From a virus, in IMG/VR virus record IMGVR_UViG_3300046559_000164, positions 1 through 21,612 of that record: a stretch of 21,612 bases of DNA. The stretch is one strand, 5' to 3'. The first letter of the stretch is position 1, and every line of letters starts with the position of its first letter. The translations under genes were made by a program, and so were the position numbers. Positions 5,475 through 14,486 of this stretch are shown one piece after another. The notes below the pieces were generated by a model. That model saw only the letters and a list, made by a program, of their open reading frames with translations, searched no databases and was not told the origin of the DNA.

Positions 5475-7768
5475 TATGCCACCGTCCCATATACTGAAAT
5501 TGTGCCGCCCGTGAAGAATGCTGTATTAGCACCAACAGGGTAATCTAAGAACAAATAGAAGCCAGTTAAATTTAGTGTATCTCCCACATATATCCATGAG
5601 TCGTTTTCAGTTGCATTTGGTCCACCACCGCCATGTGCTATATCAGAAATGTTAACCGAAGGAGGATTGCCAGTGGCGGGTGAAACTGTTGCGCTTTGAA
5701 CGGCTATATTTGTTTGATATACGTTTTTATATAAAGTTGTTGAAGGGGCATTTTTGATTCGCGCATCGAATTCAAAGCTACCACCAGCCACGGTACCAAA
5801 TGTTGCTGCTAACACCCCAAATGCTGTAGTAAGCAAATGAGCATTTGTTTTGTTTGCTTGCCCAAAGTTTCTATAGGTTGCTGCGCCAGTTCTTAAAATA
5901 CCATTAGTATAAACTTGCATTTTCAAAGCATTCGCTGCTGAATTTCCTGTACCATCAGCCACAGTAATTCCACGCCCTACTATTCTGATATCGGTGTAGG
6001 TTCCATCAAGAAGATTTGCGCCAAAATCTAGGAATGTATCGCCATTGTTCAATGTGAAAGTTTGTATAAGCTGGTCGCCGCCAGGAGCTGAAGGTGCGGT
6101 TACTGGCAATGGTCTTTGTTCAAGTATCCAGCCATGCTTGCTTGCCAAATCTGTTTGCACATAGAGTGGCTTTGTAAAAGTACCTAAGCCTGCTGGTGCA
6201 ATCTGAGTTAAGAATCCTGGGTTTGTCGTCGAGAGATAACAAATCGTACCACTTGCAATCGCACCGCCAATATCATCAACTGTTACAACATTGGTTATTT
6301 TTCCACTTTGTTGAATTGTAAAGCTAACAGCTGGAACTATATCTATAACAACCCATTCTACTTGACTGCTTGCAAATGCGGTTGCATCTCCAAGCGCATA
6401 CGTGTCATCACCTGTGCTATAAATCCAATTTCCTTTGACAAAAGTATGTGTTACATCATTTATCGTTTCAGTGCTTGTATCCACAACTGCGCCGCCACCA
6501 TCTGGAGCAGGTTCACCGCCTATGATAAAGCCACGAGATTGTCTTAACTGGCCGCCTGTTGCCGTTTCAGCAATGAATACTGGCAGTGAGACTTCGCCAT
6601 TTATAACTGGTTCATTTAATGTCATTGCGCCTAAGACGGTGTCACTAAGGAAGTAAATTCCCCCTGGTGTCAAGGGTCCAGGAGGCGTAACATTAAATGC
6701 TACTCCATCAATGAACCCTACTACCTGAAGTGTAAAATGGATTGTGTCAGGATTAACGCTGATTACCATTCCGGCTTCTTCGGCGGTTAATGGTATGGTT
6801 GATAACGTTTTTTGATAAAGCCCTGCTGCATCTACATATACGTGGTCGCCCTCTACAAGATTGTGACCTGGCTGTGCAATGACTTTAATGATTGAACCAT
6901 CAGTTCCGCCACCTGTAGAGAATGCTACCCAGGCCCCGTTTTCATAACCAAAAAACTGATTCAGGTTAGTATCATAATAGGTATCACCATCAACTGGTGC
7001 TACGGGTCTATTTGCCGTTACATGCGCTGGCCAATGCATTGCACCCCAAGTATCACCGAATCCAGTTTGAAGGTTAGCAGCCACACCTGCCGTTGGAATT
7101 ATAAAGTCTCCAACTATGTTTAAATTCGTATCTGTAATCTGAGTTCCATTGCCTGTCCAGTTAGCGATGGATTGACGCATAGGGTTACCAGTAGAAATTA
7201 CGTTTCCGGTTCCAGCCCCCCCAATGAATAACTTTGTTAGTCCCGTATTGGTTGCATTTCCTACCCAGGTCTCATTGGTCTCAAGCATAGGAAGGTTGAC
7301 ATAACTAAACGGCGTATTAGGATTGCTACGCGTAATCTGTACGTATTCACTTCTATCGTACTTTGGCATAGTCTGTTCTATGATAGTATCGATGTTCTTA
7401 ACCATCACAACCAGACGGTTAAAATCTTCATTCAATTGCGCCATCGAGACAACGCTTGAATCTTCATAAATAGAGAATCTATCAATAGGCATTCTGCCCA
7501 CGATAGTTACAGTAAATCCAATCGTTGGATTTACTGTTAAAGTAACCGTACCGCCTGTATTTAAACCTGCGCCTGTAACCGCATAATCAACTCCATAAAC
7601 CAATATGTTAAGCGGATCTTCCTGGTCAAAGTTATCAGCTGGATCTGACAAATAAACAAACAAATCTCCATTGTCAAAAAATGGAAAATCCACTACAAAT
7701 ACAGGAACGCCACCAGCATAGGTATATTGCTTGCGGGAGGGAAATGCATTAACTCTAATGTTGCTCAT
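5474..7768 (-). CDS. Tail fibre with T7 gp17-like N-terminal anchor
   Basis: This is a 764-residue fibre; T7 gp17 has 553. Residues 1 to about 135 match the T7 fibre anchor plan: RKQYTYAGG, VDFPFFDNGDLFVYL, VYGVDYAVTGAG, GGTVTLTVNPTIGFTVTI and GRMPIDRFSIYE, ending in a short helix. This part attaches the fibre to the tail hub. A short motif at 254-284 (RPVAPVDGDTYYDTN ... GYENGAWVAF) recurs in phage fibres. Two beta-rich modules (about 293-418 and 438-552) resemble each other and the N-terminus of the next fibre. Residues 565-764 form a distinct C-terminal domain and are the best candidate for receptor contact. A weak AGGA site precedes ATG 7768, three bases after the ejection-protein stop. 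Confidence 0.88.
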   Translation of the reverse strand: MSNIRVNAFPSRKQYTYAGGVPVFVVDFPFFDNGDLFVYLSDPADNFDQEDPLNILVYGVDYAVTGAGLNTGGTVTLTVNPTIGFTVTIVGRMPIDRFSIYEDSSVVSMAQLNEDFNRLVVMVKNIDTIIEQTMPKYDRSEYVQITRSNPNTPFSYVNLPMLETNETWVGNATNTGLTKLFIGGAGTGNVISTGNPMRQSIANWTGNGTQITDTNLNIVGDFIIPTAGVAANLQTGFGDTWGAMHWPAHVTANRPVAPVDGDTYYDTNLNQFFGYENGAWVAFSTGGGTDGSIIKVIAQPGHNLVEGDHVYVDAAGLYQKTLSTIPLTAEEAGMVISVNPDTIHFTLQVVGFIDGVAFNVTPPGPLTPGGIYFLSDTVLGAMTLNEPVINGEVSLPVFIAETATGGQLRQSRGFIIGGEPAPDGGGAVVDTSTETINDVTHTFVKGNWIYSTGDDTYALGDATAFASSQVEWVVIDIVPAVSFTIQQSGKITNVVTVDDIGGAIASGTICYLSTTNPGFLTQIAPAGLGTFTKPLYVQTDLASKHGWILEQRPLPVTAPSAPGGDQLIQTFTLNNGDTFLDFGANLLDGTYTDIRIVGRGITVADGTGNSAANALKMQVYTNGILRTGAATYRNFGQANKTNAHLLTTAFGVLAATFGTVAGGSFEFDARIKNAPSTTLYKNVYQTNIAVQSATVSPATGNPPSVNISDIAHGGGGPNATENDSWIYVGDTLNLTGFYLFLDYPVGANTAFFTGGTISVYGTVA

Positions 7769-7771
7769 CTT

Positions 7772-10700
7772 CTAGTCCTTTTCGGCTGCGCCAAGCTCAG
7801 TTGCTACGCCTTTCGTTATTTGCATATTTAAATATCTGATATACCAAAGATTCTGGTAAGGTATTAAACGCAAGATAGCGGCTGCGTCTTTTGTGTCGTA
7901 TTTTTCTTCGCCTTTAAATTTCTTGATTGCAGGTGAGATTAATGTATTTGCCACATCATCAATAATGCCAATCTCTGGTCCCAAAAAATTACCTACCATC
8001 CCACGATTTGTCATGCGCGATACGGGTTGACCAGGCAACCATCCTTGCTTTTGAAAAATATTAATTGGTTCCATTAAAATGCCAAATACAGCGCCCCTAT
8101 CTAAACCTTCTCTTAATAATTTCTCTGGGCTTAAATCTATGTCCGCTGTTGGGTCTTTTGCTAATGATGTAAGCACATATGAAAGCGATCCCATACTTGT
8201 TACTGCCATCAAAGACAATATTACATCGTATTCACGCTGACCTAGCTTCTGTAAGCCAGACAATAATAGTTTTTGTGTGGCGGCAAATAAGAAATCCTTG
8301 AAGTGCAAGAGTATGCGGCCCAGCAAATGATCAGCCCATGCAGGCACTTCAGATTTACTGCTTCTTAGGGTTGAGTGAGCAATATCTGTTGCTATGCTTG
8401 AAGTGAATTCTTGGAATGCTTTATTGCGTTCTGCTGTGTTCACATTCCACTTGTCATGACCCGACCAATACGCACCGTTTTCTACACCTCCCGACTCTTT
8501 GAACATGTCATAAATGTGACGTTCACTTTCTTCTGAGATTGTGATGTTGCGCAGTCTGATACGGTCGCGTTCTGATATCTTTCCTTTCTCTACTTTTTTG
8601 GCAATATTGCGTAATGTGCGTGAGATTGAAATATGCCCAGCCATTGATTCAACAGCATCAGATAATTGGTTAATGCCCGTAGCATTATAGAACATAGTAA
8701 CTGCTGGCTCCGCTATCTTGCGCCACCAACCTTGTTCAATTAATAAATCATTATTATCAATGAATGCTTTAGCGATTTGCCCTATCTCTGTATTGAGAGC
8801 AAACAAGCCATCTTTTAAAGAATTCTTATTCATCTTGAAGGCTGAATTTTTAGTTCCAATTCCACGCAGCGTTGGCAATAAAATATCTTGTGTCCAGTTA
8901 AAGATACCTTGTCTAAATGGGGCTACCATTATGTCAGCTATACTTGATAAGAATGCACTTCCCAACATTCTTTGGCCATTATACTGACGAAGGCGCGAAA
9001 CGAATCTAGCAAACCCAGGCCCAAGGATGCTTTCACCTTTTCCGCTCAATCCATATTGTTGCTCAAACATAGCGTTAAGACGCGCCAAATCTTTCTTCTT
9101 GGCTTTTTCTAATTGAGTCGCCTTCTTTCCTTCGGTACCTTGCATCTTGAACTGATAGTCATCGGTAATACCTTGAACATAGAATCTCTTGAGTTCTGTT
9201 TCATCTGCAAAGCCTCTGGCTTTGGCAACTTTGGTGAATGCAACCGTGGCTGCTGTTTGTCTACCATAGTTATCTAACATATCCCAAATATTGCGATTAT
9301 AGAAATCTGCCGCTCTTATAGTTCTACCATCAAATGTAGTAGTTGAATAATCCCATGGAATGGTGAGCACACGTTGTTGCAAGGGATCTGGTTTGCCGCC
9401 ACCTGGTCCACCAATCACGGGATTCATGAAGCGTTCGACATCTCCACCAGTCATGCGAAGAAAGGATTGATCGACAGCGGCCATCAAATCGATAGGAGTC
9501 TTGTTACCAGAGGGAACATGTCCATCAGCGGTTAAGTATTTTGGATCGATAGCATTGAATAAGGCTTCCTGAGATTCGCCCATTGCGTTCTTCAAATCTT
9601 CAAGTTCAAGTTCTAGTTCAGCGTGGCCTTTGAATCTTGCTAGTTTATTTGTTTCGCCAATAATTTTAAGCTCTTTTATATGCGCATCTACCTGGGCTTT
9701 CTCTTTAGTCTTTTGAGCAAGTTCCTTTTCCAGTTTCTTCCGTTTCTTAATCTGTTCATTTGTAGGTTGTCCTTGCTTCTCAAGCTTTTCAATTTCTTTC
9801 TTAAGTAATGAGATTTCTTTCTTTGTTGCTTTTTCTTCTTCTCTAATTCGTTGTCGTTCTTGTTTGGCCGCTTGCCTTTTAATTTTCAAGTCATTTCTAG
9901 TTTTAAGCTTTTCATTTTGAAAAACTTTATACTCTTCGGATTGCTGCATTGCATACATCTTGCCGCGTGCTTTCTCATACCCTTTTTCGGTATCATTTCG
10001 TGCTTTATTAAGTGGTGCTAAACGCTGCTTATTAGCTTTGAAATAATCGTTACATTCCTGATACCATCTTGTTAACAATAACTTCAATTCTGAATGGTTG
10101 CGTATAATATTGTTTCTATTCCAATGGCGCGTAAAATAGTTATCAAACTTTGGATCTAGAAACTTCTTATTTAGCAATCCTAATTCAACAAGTTCTTGCT
10201 TGGTCTCTTGCAGATGTTTTCTAACTGCGTCTACCGCTTTATTGATGGGATCATAAGATGATTTCTTACCGCTCTCCATAGCCTCTTGAACAGCAATGCT
10301 AAAGTCTTCCCGACCAAGACCTTTACTACCTTCTGCAATACGGGAGCGCACACCTTTAAACAGTCCTCCAACTACGCCCTGCTGCTCCATAAATATCTCA
10401 TTGACATCAACCATGATCTTTCTAGTTTTGTTGCGAGCTTGCGTAATAAAAATATCCACTGGGATATCATTAGCTTTATTCTTAGTGATGTTCTTATTCA
10501 CATTGAGAGCTGATGTTGTTATATCTGTGGCAGCCATGTTGGCTATAGGTGATTCTGAATTACGCAATCCGCCTGCGGGTGCAATGTTCATGAGTTTGCG
10601 AACCCAGCCAGGTAACGTTGCAACTACATTATCATTATTCATTTCAAATGCAGTCAACGGATCCATATTAAATACATATGACCGTGGCGCCATTGTAGGG

Positions 10701-11569
10701 GTTGGATTGCCACCCGCGATTACATTAGTTGTTTGCTGCTTAGCATGTCTTAATGTTGCACCTGACACTATGCCTGGGACCGCAGCTCCTAATACACCAC
10801 TGATAGCCGCTCCGGCCATTACGCCATAGAAGCTGTCTTGCAATTCTCTGGTTTCCATCAATCCAAGCATAGCGGCTTCTTGGATGGCCGCTGAACCTGC
10901 GCCAAGCAATGCCGCATGTCCTGCTGTTTTAGCCAATGCGGCTGCTGTTATTCCGGCCTTACCTGCTAAAGCTCCTTTATATGCTACTGTAGCCGCTTGC
11001 ACTATCTTAGAGCCTGGTATCATCCAATTTATTGGATCGCCCATTCCTGCCAAAGCAGCTTCTCCAAAATAAGTCCATGGATATTCTGCAATGATAGCTT
11101 GATTATGCTTTTCTCGGTCCAGTTTGAGAGTAGTTAAGTCTGTTTGTTCAGGATTAACATTGTCTATGTAATGAGGGATATCTTCTTCTGTAAGATATCT
11201 GTCTGGGATGTATTTCATTACATCGTAATTTGGCATGGGGGTGTTATCAGTCATGCCCTTTTCAATTAGATTGTAAACTTGCCCATATGTTGTGCCTTCA
11301 GCTACAGCGCCTTCCGTTATCAGCTCTGAGCGCTTTGGCCTTTCAGGTTCAGGAATGCCTGGCGTGGTTTCAAATGAGCCAAAATCTTGCGCTTGTGTGG
11401 ACATAGGGCGCACAGAATGTTTAACCTGGTGCTTGGGTATGGCTGGGGTCTCAATCGTTTGCTCAGCGCTTGCTGTGACAGGCGTATCTATATGTCCTGG
11501 CTCATTGGCAAATGGGCTACCTTTGATGTCATGACCTTGTCCTGCTTTTTGTAATGGTATAGGTTGCAC
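7772..11569 (-). CDS. Large internal virion (ejection) protein, T7 gp16 position
   Basis: This 1265-residue protein is close in size and order to T7 gp16 (1318), the core protein ejected into the cell envelope. Residues 1-130 are Pro-rich and probably flexible. Residues about 165-275 hold Ala/Gly-rich hydrophobic stretches (AAIQEAAMLGLM, AGAAISGVLGAAVPGIVSG) that could insert into membrane. Residues about 545-670 are a highly charged coiled coil (KKEISLLKKEIEKLEKQ). A second hydrophobic stretch (ILSLMAVTSMGSLSYVL) lies near 1115-1135. I see no soluble lytic transglycosylase motif at the N-terminus, unlike T7 gp16. The start codon is GTG at 11569, overlapping the previous TAG by one base, with AGGAGG nine bases upstream (11579-11584). 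Function is inferred from size, order and composition. Confidence 0.8.
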   Translation of the reverse strand: MQPIPLQKAGQGHDIKGSPFANEPGHIDTPVTASAEQTIETPAIPKHQVKHSVRPMSTQAQDFGSFETTPGIPEPERPKRSELITEGAVAEGTTYGQVYNLIEKGMTDNTPMPNYDVMKYIPDRYLTEEDIPHYIDNVNPEQTDLTTLKLDREKHNQAIIAEYPWTYFGEAALAGMGDPINWMIPGSKIVQAATVAYKGALAGKAGITAAALAKTAGHAALLGAGSAAIQEAAMLGLMETRELQDSFYGVMAGAAISGVLGAAVPGIVSGATLRHAKQQTTNVIAGGNPTPTMAPRSYVFNMDPLTAFEMNNDNVVATLPGWVRKLMNIAPAGGLRNSESPIANMAATDITTSALNVNKNITKNKANDIPVDIFITQARNKTRKIMVDVNEIFMEQQGVVGGLFKGVRSRIAEGSKGLGREDFSIAVQEAMESGKKSSYDPINKAVDAVRKHLQETKQELVELGLLNKKFLDPKFDNYFTRHWNRNNIIRNHSELKLLLTRWYQECNDYFKANKQRLAPLNKARNDTEKGYEKARGKMYAMQQSEEYKVFQNEKLKTRNDLKIKRQAAKQERQRIREEEKATKKEISLLKKEIEKLEKQGQPTNEQIKKRKKLEKELAQKTKEKAQVDAHIKELKIIGETNKLARFKGHAELELELEDLKNAMGESQEALFNAIDPKYLTADGHVPSGNKTPIDLMAAVDQSFLRMTGGDVERFMNPVIGGPGGGKPDPLQQRVLTIPWDYSTTTFDGRTIRAADFYNRNIWDMLDNYGRQTAATVAFTKVAKARGFADETELKRFYVQGITDDYQFKMQGTEGKKATQLEKAKKKDLARLNAMFEQQYGLSGKGESILGPGFARFVSRLRQYNGQRMLGSAFLSSIADIMVAPFRQGIFNWTQDILLPTLRGIGTKNSAFKMNKNSLKDGLFALNTEIGQIAKAFIDNNDLLIEQGWWRKIAEPAVTMFYNATGINQLSDAVESMAGHISISRTLRNIAKKVEKGKISERDRIRLRNITISEESERHIYDMFKESGGVENGAYWSGHDKWNVNTAERNKAFQEFTSSIATDIAHSTLRSSKSEVPAWADHLLGRILLHFKDFLFAATQKLLLSGLQKLGQREYDVILSLMAVTSMGSLSYVLTSLAKDPTADIDLSPEKLLREGLDRGAVFGILMEPINIFQKQGWLPGQPVSRMTNRGMVGNFLGPEIGIIDDVANTLISPAIKKFKGEEKYDTKDAAAILRLIPYQNLWYIRYLNMQITKGVATELGAAEKD

Positions 11570-14040
11570 TATTCTGCGCCTCCTATCTCAACTAACTTCT
11601 TCTTAGTAGCTTCTTTTTGACGATTGATTTTCTCGTTTTCAATCCGCTTAGGAATGGATATCTTTTCTTCTTCGATTTTGGCAAGCTGTTCTTTGCTGGT
11701 TTCTGGCACAAGCAAACCTTCAAATGTGATTCCATATTCTTCAAGCATGACCGCTAATCGATTACGTCCTCCTGCAATCTGGGCTGCTTTATTAATTCCG
11801 GTCTGCGCTACTTCATTGTTCATCTTCTCAACCATCGCCGGAACTACTTCGTTTGGTCCCTTGAATGTCATGGCAGCATTGCCAAGATTCAGCTTACCAT
11901 TCCTGTCTTTGGTGACTGCAAATATGGGATTACCGTTCTCAGTTTGCACAACATACATTAGTTCATTAAAACTAGTCGATTGATTGTAGCTGGGCGAGAT
12001 AAAATATACCCTTTGGTCTTTGCCGCCAATGTTCAACCACCACTCACCTTTGTCATATTTGTTGTTGTACATTTCTTCTTCAGATATGGCGTCAGGGAAT
12101 TCAGGCATCTTTTTTGACCATTTGATTTCATACGGCAGCGCATCTGGAGTTTCTTGCGCATTCAAAACCATTTCTTTCAAAAAGCGTGTAGCCTGATTCC
12201 TGACAATGTTTCCGTAATTGTAGAAAGGCAGTTTCTCAGGAGGGTTGTAAACAGGTGTTCCTTTTTGACCAAACATGGATATGCCAGCATTTCTTGTTAA
12301 GGTTTTTTCGGCAAAATCTTTGGCATCGCTCATATCGCCATATAAGTCAAAAGCATCTCGGAGTTCTTTGGCTGCATCATCGTAAATTTTAGCGCCAGGT
12401 TGCGCTAAAGTATTACTGATTTTAGAACCATAAACGCTCTTTACAAAATCGCTAACAGTAGATGCATGGTCTTTGAGTTCTTTATTCCAAGCATCATCAC
12501 GTCGCTTTTTAGTTTCTGCATCTACATTCAAAATCTGGGAATCTAAACGTTGAACTACTAATTCTGGAATCTGTCGAGTATTCTTTAAAGTCTTTAGTAA
12601 TGAATTAGCATAAGCGAGTTCTTTTTTATTCATCCCATTGAGAGCGCGCGGATTATGGGTATTCATATAATCGATAGCTTTTACACCATCAAGTTTGTCT
12701 TGAATTGTGCCGTAAATGATTCTGTCAGAAGTTTCTTTTTGCCATAGCGGGATTGCTACCATCTCACCCGCAATCGTTGCACCTACCAACCATTCGGGGC
12801 GTGAGTTCATTACTTTATCACCCATGGTTTTAGCTTCGTCTTGCGCATCGATTTGCTCTTGTATAAGCGCTTCTTTCGTATCTTTGTAGAAGTTGTTTTT
12901 CTCATCTCTTGTCAAGTCTTGTTGGGCGGTGAAATTGCCTGTGCTAATCATTTTGGCAATTTCTTTATTGCGCATGGCTTTAGTATTTCCTTTGCGCAAC
13001 ATCGCTTTGTATTCTTCACGCAACTTGAATGCTTGTGCATCGGTTAATGGCTTTCCATTCTCGTCACTCTTCTCAATTCTGGCATCCAAATCGGCCATGC
13101 TTTCAGGGGGATTGTCTCCTGTCATGTCTGATTTAAGATTCATGTAACCTTGTTGTGAAGCTTGTGTAATGGCTTGTGTGTCTCTGCCATACAGCTGCAT
13201 CAAGTGAGCAAGACCTGCTTCTTTTTGCGCTACTGTTAATTTAAGTTTTTCATCATCCCAAAACTCTTTTATGTATTTTGCGCCGCCCTCTTCTCCTTCA
13301 GCGCCCACGGATTGTTTATAGTTATATTCAGCTAATCCATTGATAGCCATTTGTTCCATCTCAGCTAAGCCTTTGGTGTAATCCAAATTGCTCATTTGAC
13401 CTGCTTTGACTAAGGCTTGATTTGTCGAATCTAGCTGCTGATACAAATCTTTAAATAATTCTCCTTGCCCATTTCTTGCATACTCTAGTAATTGTTTGCC
13501 ACCATCATAGAGCATCGTTGCATGTGTATCTTGGAGTTGCTTTTCGCTCCATGTATTCAAATTTTGGGCTATCTTGATTTCATTGTTGGCTGCCGCCATT
13601 TTCAAGCGTAGCGCAACTTCCGGTTTATTTTCATCGGAAGTGTTAGCCAGTATGCCAGCTATCGTAGCGTCTTGTTGCTGAGCTAACATCTTGGGTGAGT
13701 CTGGATTTAGATTCTCTGGCTTTGAGGCTTCCATTAAGCCTACTGCTAAGGCTTTCTCGCCATTGAGCAGGTTCAGGCTGGTATCCATCTTGTTATAGGC
13801 TTCATTGTAAGCCGCTGTAGCTTTGGTAATACCTGGAGCTAGTTTTACCTTCTTGCCTTCTAATCGTTCCTTAGCGCCTTGTAACGCAGCCTTCTCGACC
13901 GCTGATTTGACGCTCAGATTTCCTGCAAACTCTGCCAATCCACCCATTGCGGTGCTAAATCTACTGTAGACATCTGTTTTGGGTAATGTCTGAGGGCTTT
14001 CCCTCGTTTCGCGTGGATTAACTTTGAACTCATTCGCCAT
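11569..14040 (-). CDS. Internal virion (ejection) protein, T7 gp15 position
   Basis: This 823-residue protein matches the order of T7 gp15 (747 residues), a core protein that forms part of the trans-envelope DNA conduit. It is strongly predicted helical: the sequence is rich in Ala, Lys, Glu, Gln and Leu with long charged stretches and no signal peptide. The N-terminus (MANEFKVNPRETRESPQTL) is polar. The region FSTAMGGLAEFAGNLSVKSAVEKAALQGA resembles the start of the core helical domain in such proteins. The C-terminal 60 residues are Lys/Glu-rich (PKRIENEKINRQKEATKKKL). It starts by TAATG overlap with the previous gene and ends by TAGTG overlap with the next. Assignment is by position, length and composition. 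Confidence 0.78.
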   Translation of the reverse strand: MANEFKVNPRETRESPQTLPKTDVYSRFSTAMGGLAEFAGNLSVKSAVEKAALQGAKERLEGKKVKLAPGITKATAAYNEAYNKMDTSLNLLNGEKALAVGLMEASKPENLNPDSPKMLAQQQDATIAGILANTSDENKPEVALRLKMAAANNEIKIAQNLNTWSEKQLQDTHATMLYDGGKQLLEYARNGQGELFKDLYQQLDSTNQALVKAGQMSNLDYTKGLAEMEQMAINGLAEYNYKQSVGAEGEEGGAKYIKEFWDDEKLKLTVAQKEAGLAHLMQLYGRDTQAITQASQQGYMNLKSDMTGDNPPESMADLDARIEKSDENGKPLTDAQAFKLREEYKAMLRKGNTKAMRNKEIAKMISTGNFTAQQDLTRDEKNNFYKDTKEALIQEQIDAQDEAKTMGDKVMNSRPEWLVGATIAGEMVAIPLWQKETSDRIIYGTIQDKLDGVKAIDYMNTHNPRALNGMNKKELAYANSLLKTLKNTRQIPELVVQRLDSQILNVDAETKKRRDDAWNKELKDHASTVSDFVKSVYGSKISNTLAQPGAKIYDDAAKELRDAFDLYGDMSDAKDFAEKTLTRNAGISMFGQKGTPVYNPPEKLPFYNYGNIVRNQATRFLKEMVLNAQETPDALPYEIKWSKKMPEFPDAISEEEMYNNKYDKGEWWLNIGGKDQRVYFISPSYNQSTSFNELMYVVQTENGNPIFAVTKDRNGKLNLGNAAMTFKGPNEVVPAMVEKMNNEVAQTGINKAAQIAGGRNRLAVMLEEYGITFEGLLVPETSKEQLAKIEEEKISIPKRIENEKINRQKEATKKKLVEIGGAE

Positions 14041-14486
14041 TACATCTTCCCGCCTATTTTAGTAGCGGATTTACTGCTTGCATTTAGGTTGTAAGTGTTG
14101 CCGACATTCTGGCCAAAGCTGCTCAATAGTTGTAGGTCACGCAATCGGCGATCTCCATAGGCTTGGCCGCGTGATAGACTTCCACTAATCACTGCGTTCT
14201 CGCCTCTGCGCCTAATCGAGTTTTGATCTGCTAAATAGTTAGCATAGGATTCGACGCTGAACTGTTGCAGCATCGAGCCGCCTCCTCTGGCTCCCGCTAA
14301 GGCTATCTGAGTACCTACCGCCTGATTAAAGTTCCTCGTGCTCTCATAGGCCGATTCTGCCGCTGCTAGTTGAGCTGATTCTTGCTCATAGCCAATTCTA
14401 GCCACATCAAGCTTTTCTTGTTGCCTTGAGTCTCTCATGCCCAATGCCGTGAAGATTAACGCCGTTCCAATTCCTGCTTCTGCCAT
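14040..14486 (-). CDS. Small internal virion protein, T7 gp14 position
   Basis: This 148-residue protein lies between tail tubular protein B and the gp15-like protein, as T7 gp14 does (196 residues). Residues 1-20 are hydrophobic (AEAGIGTALIFTALGM). Residues about 20-55 form an amphipathic helix (QQEKLDVARIGYEQESAQLAA). A glycine hinge follows (ALAGARGGGSMLQQF), then a helical SYANYLADQNSIRRRGENA and a basic C-terminus. The family places a few copies in the internal core and ejects them early to reach the outer membrane; that role is inferred here. AGGTGG lies nine bases before ATG 14486. TAATG overlaps join it to both neighbours. Confidence 0.75.
   Translation of the reverse strand: MAEAGIGTALIFTALGMRDSRQQEKLDVARIGYEQESAQLAAAESAYESTRNFNQAVGTQIALAGARGGGSMLQQFSVESYANYLADQNSIRRRGENAVISGSLSRGQAYGDRRLRDLQLLSSFGQNVGNTYNLNASSKSATKIGGKM

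Noticed and set aside
10296-10829. A 177-codon plus-strand open frame inside the large ejection protein gene.
   Set aside because: It is fully antisense to a convincing gene, has no clear ribosome site and no recognisable protein features.
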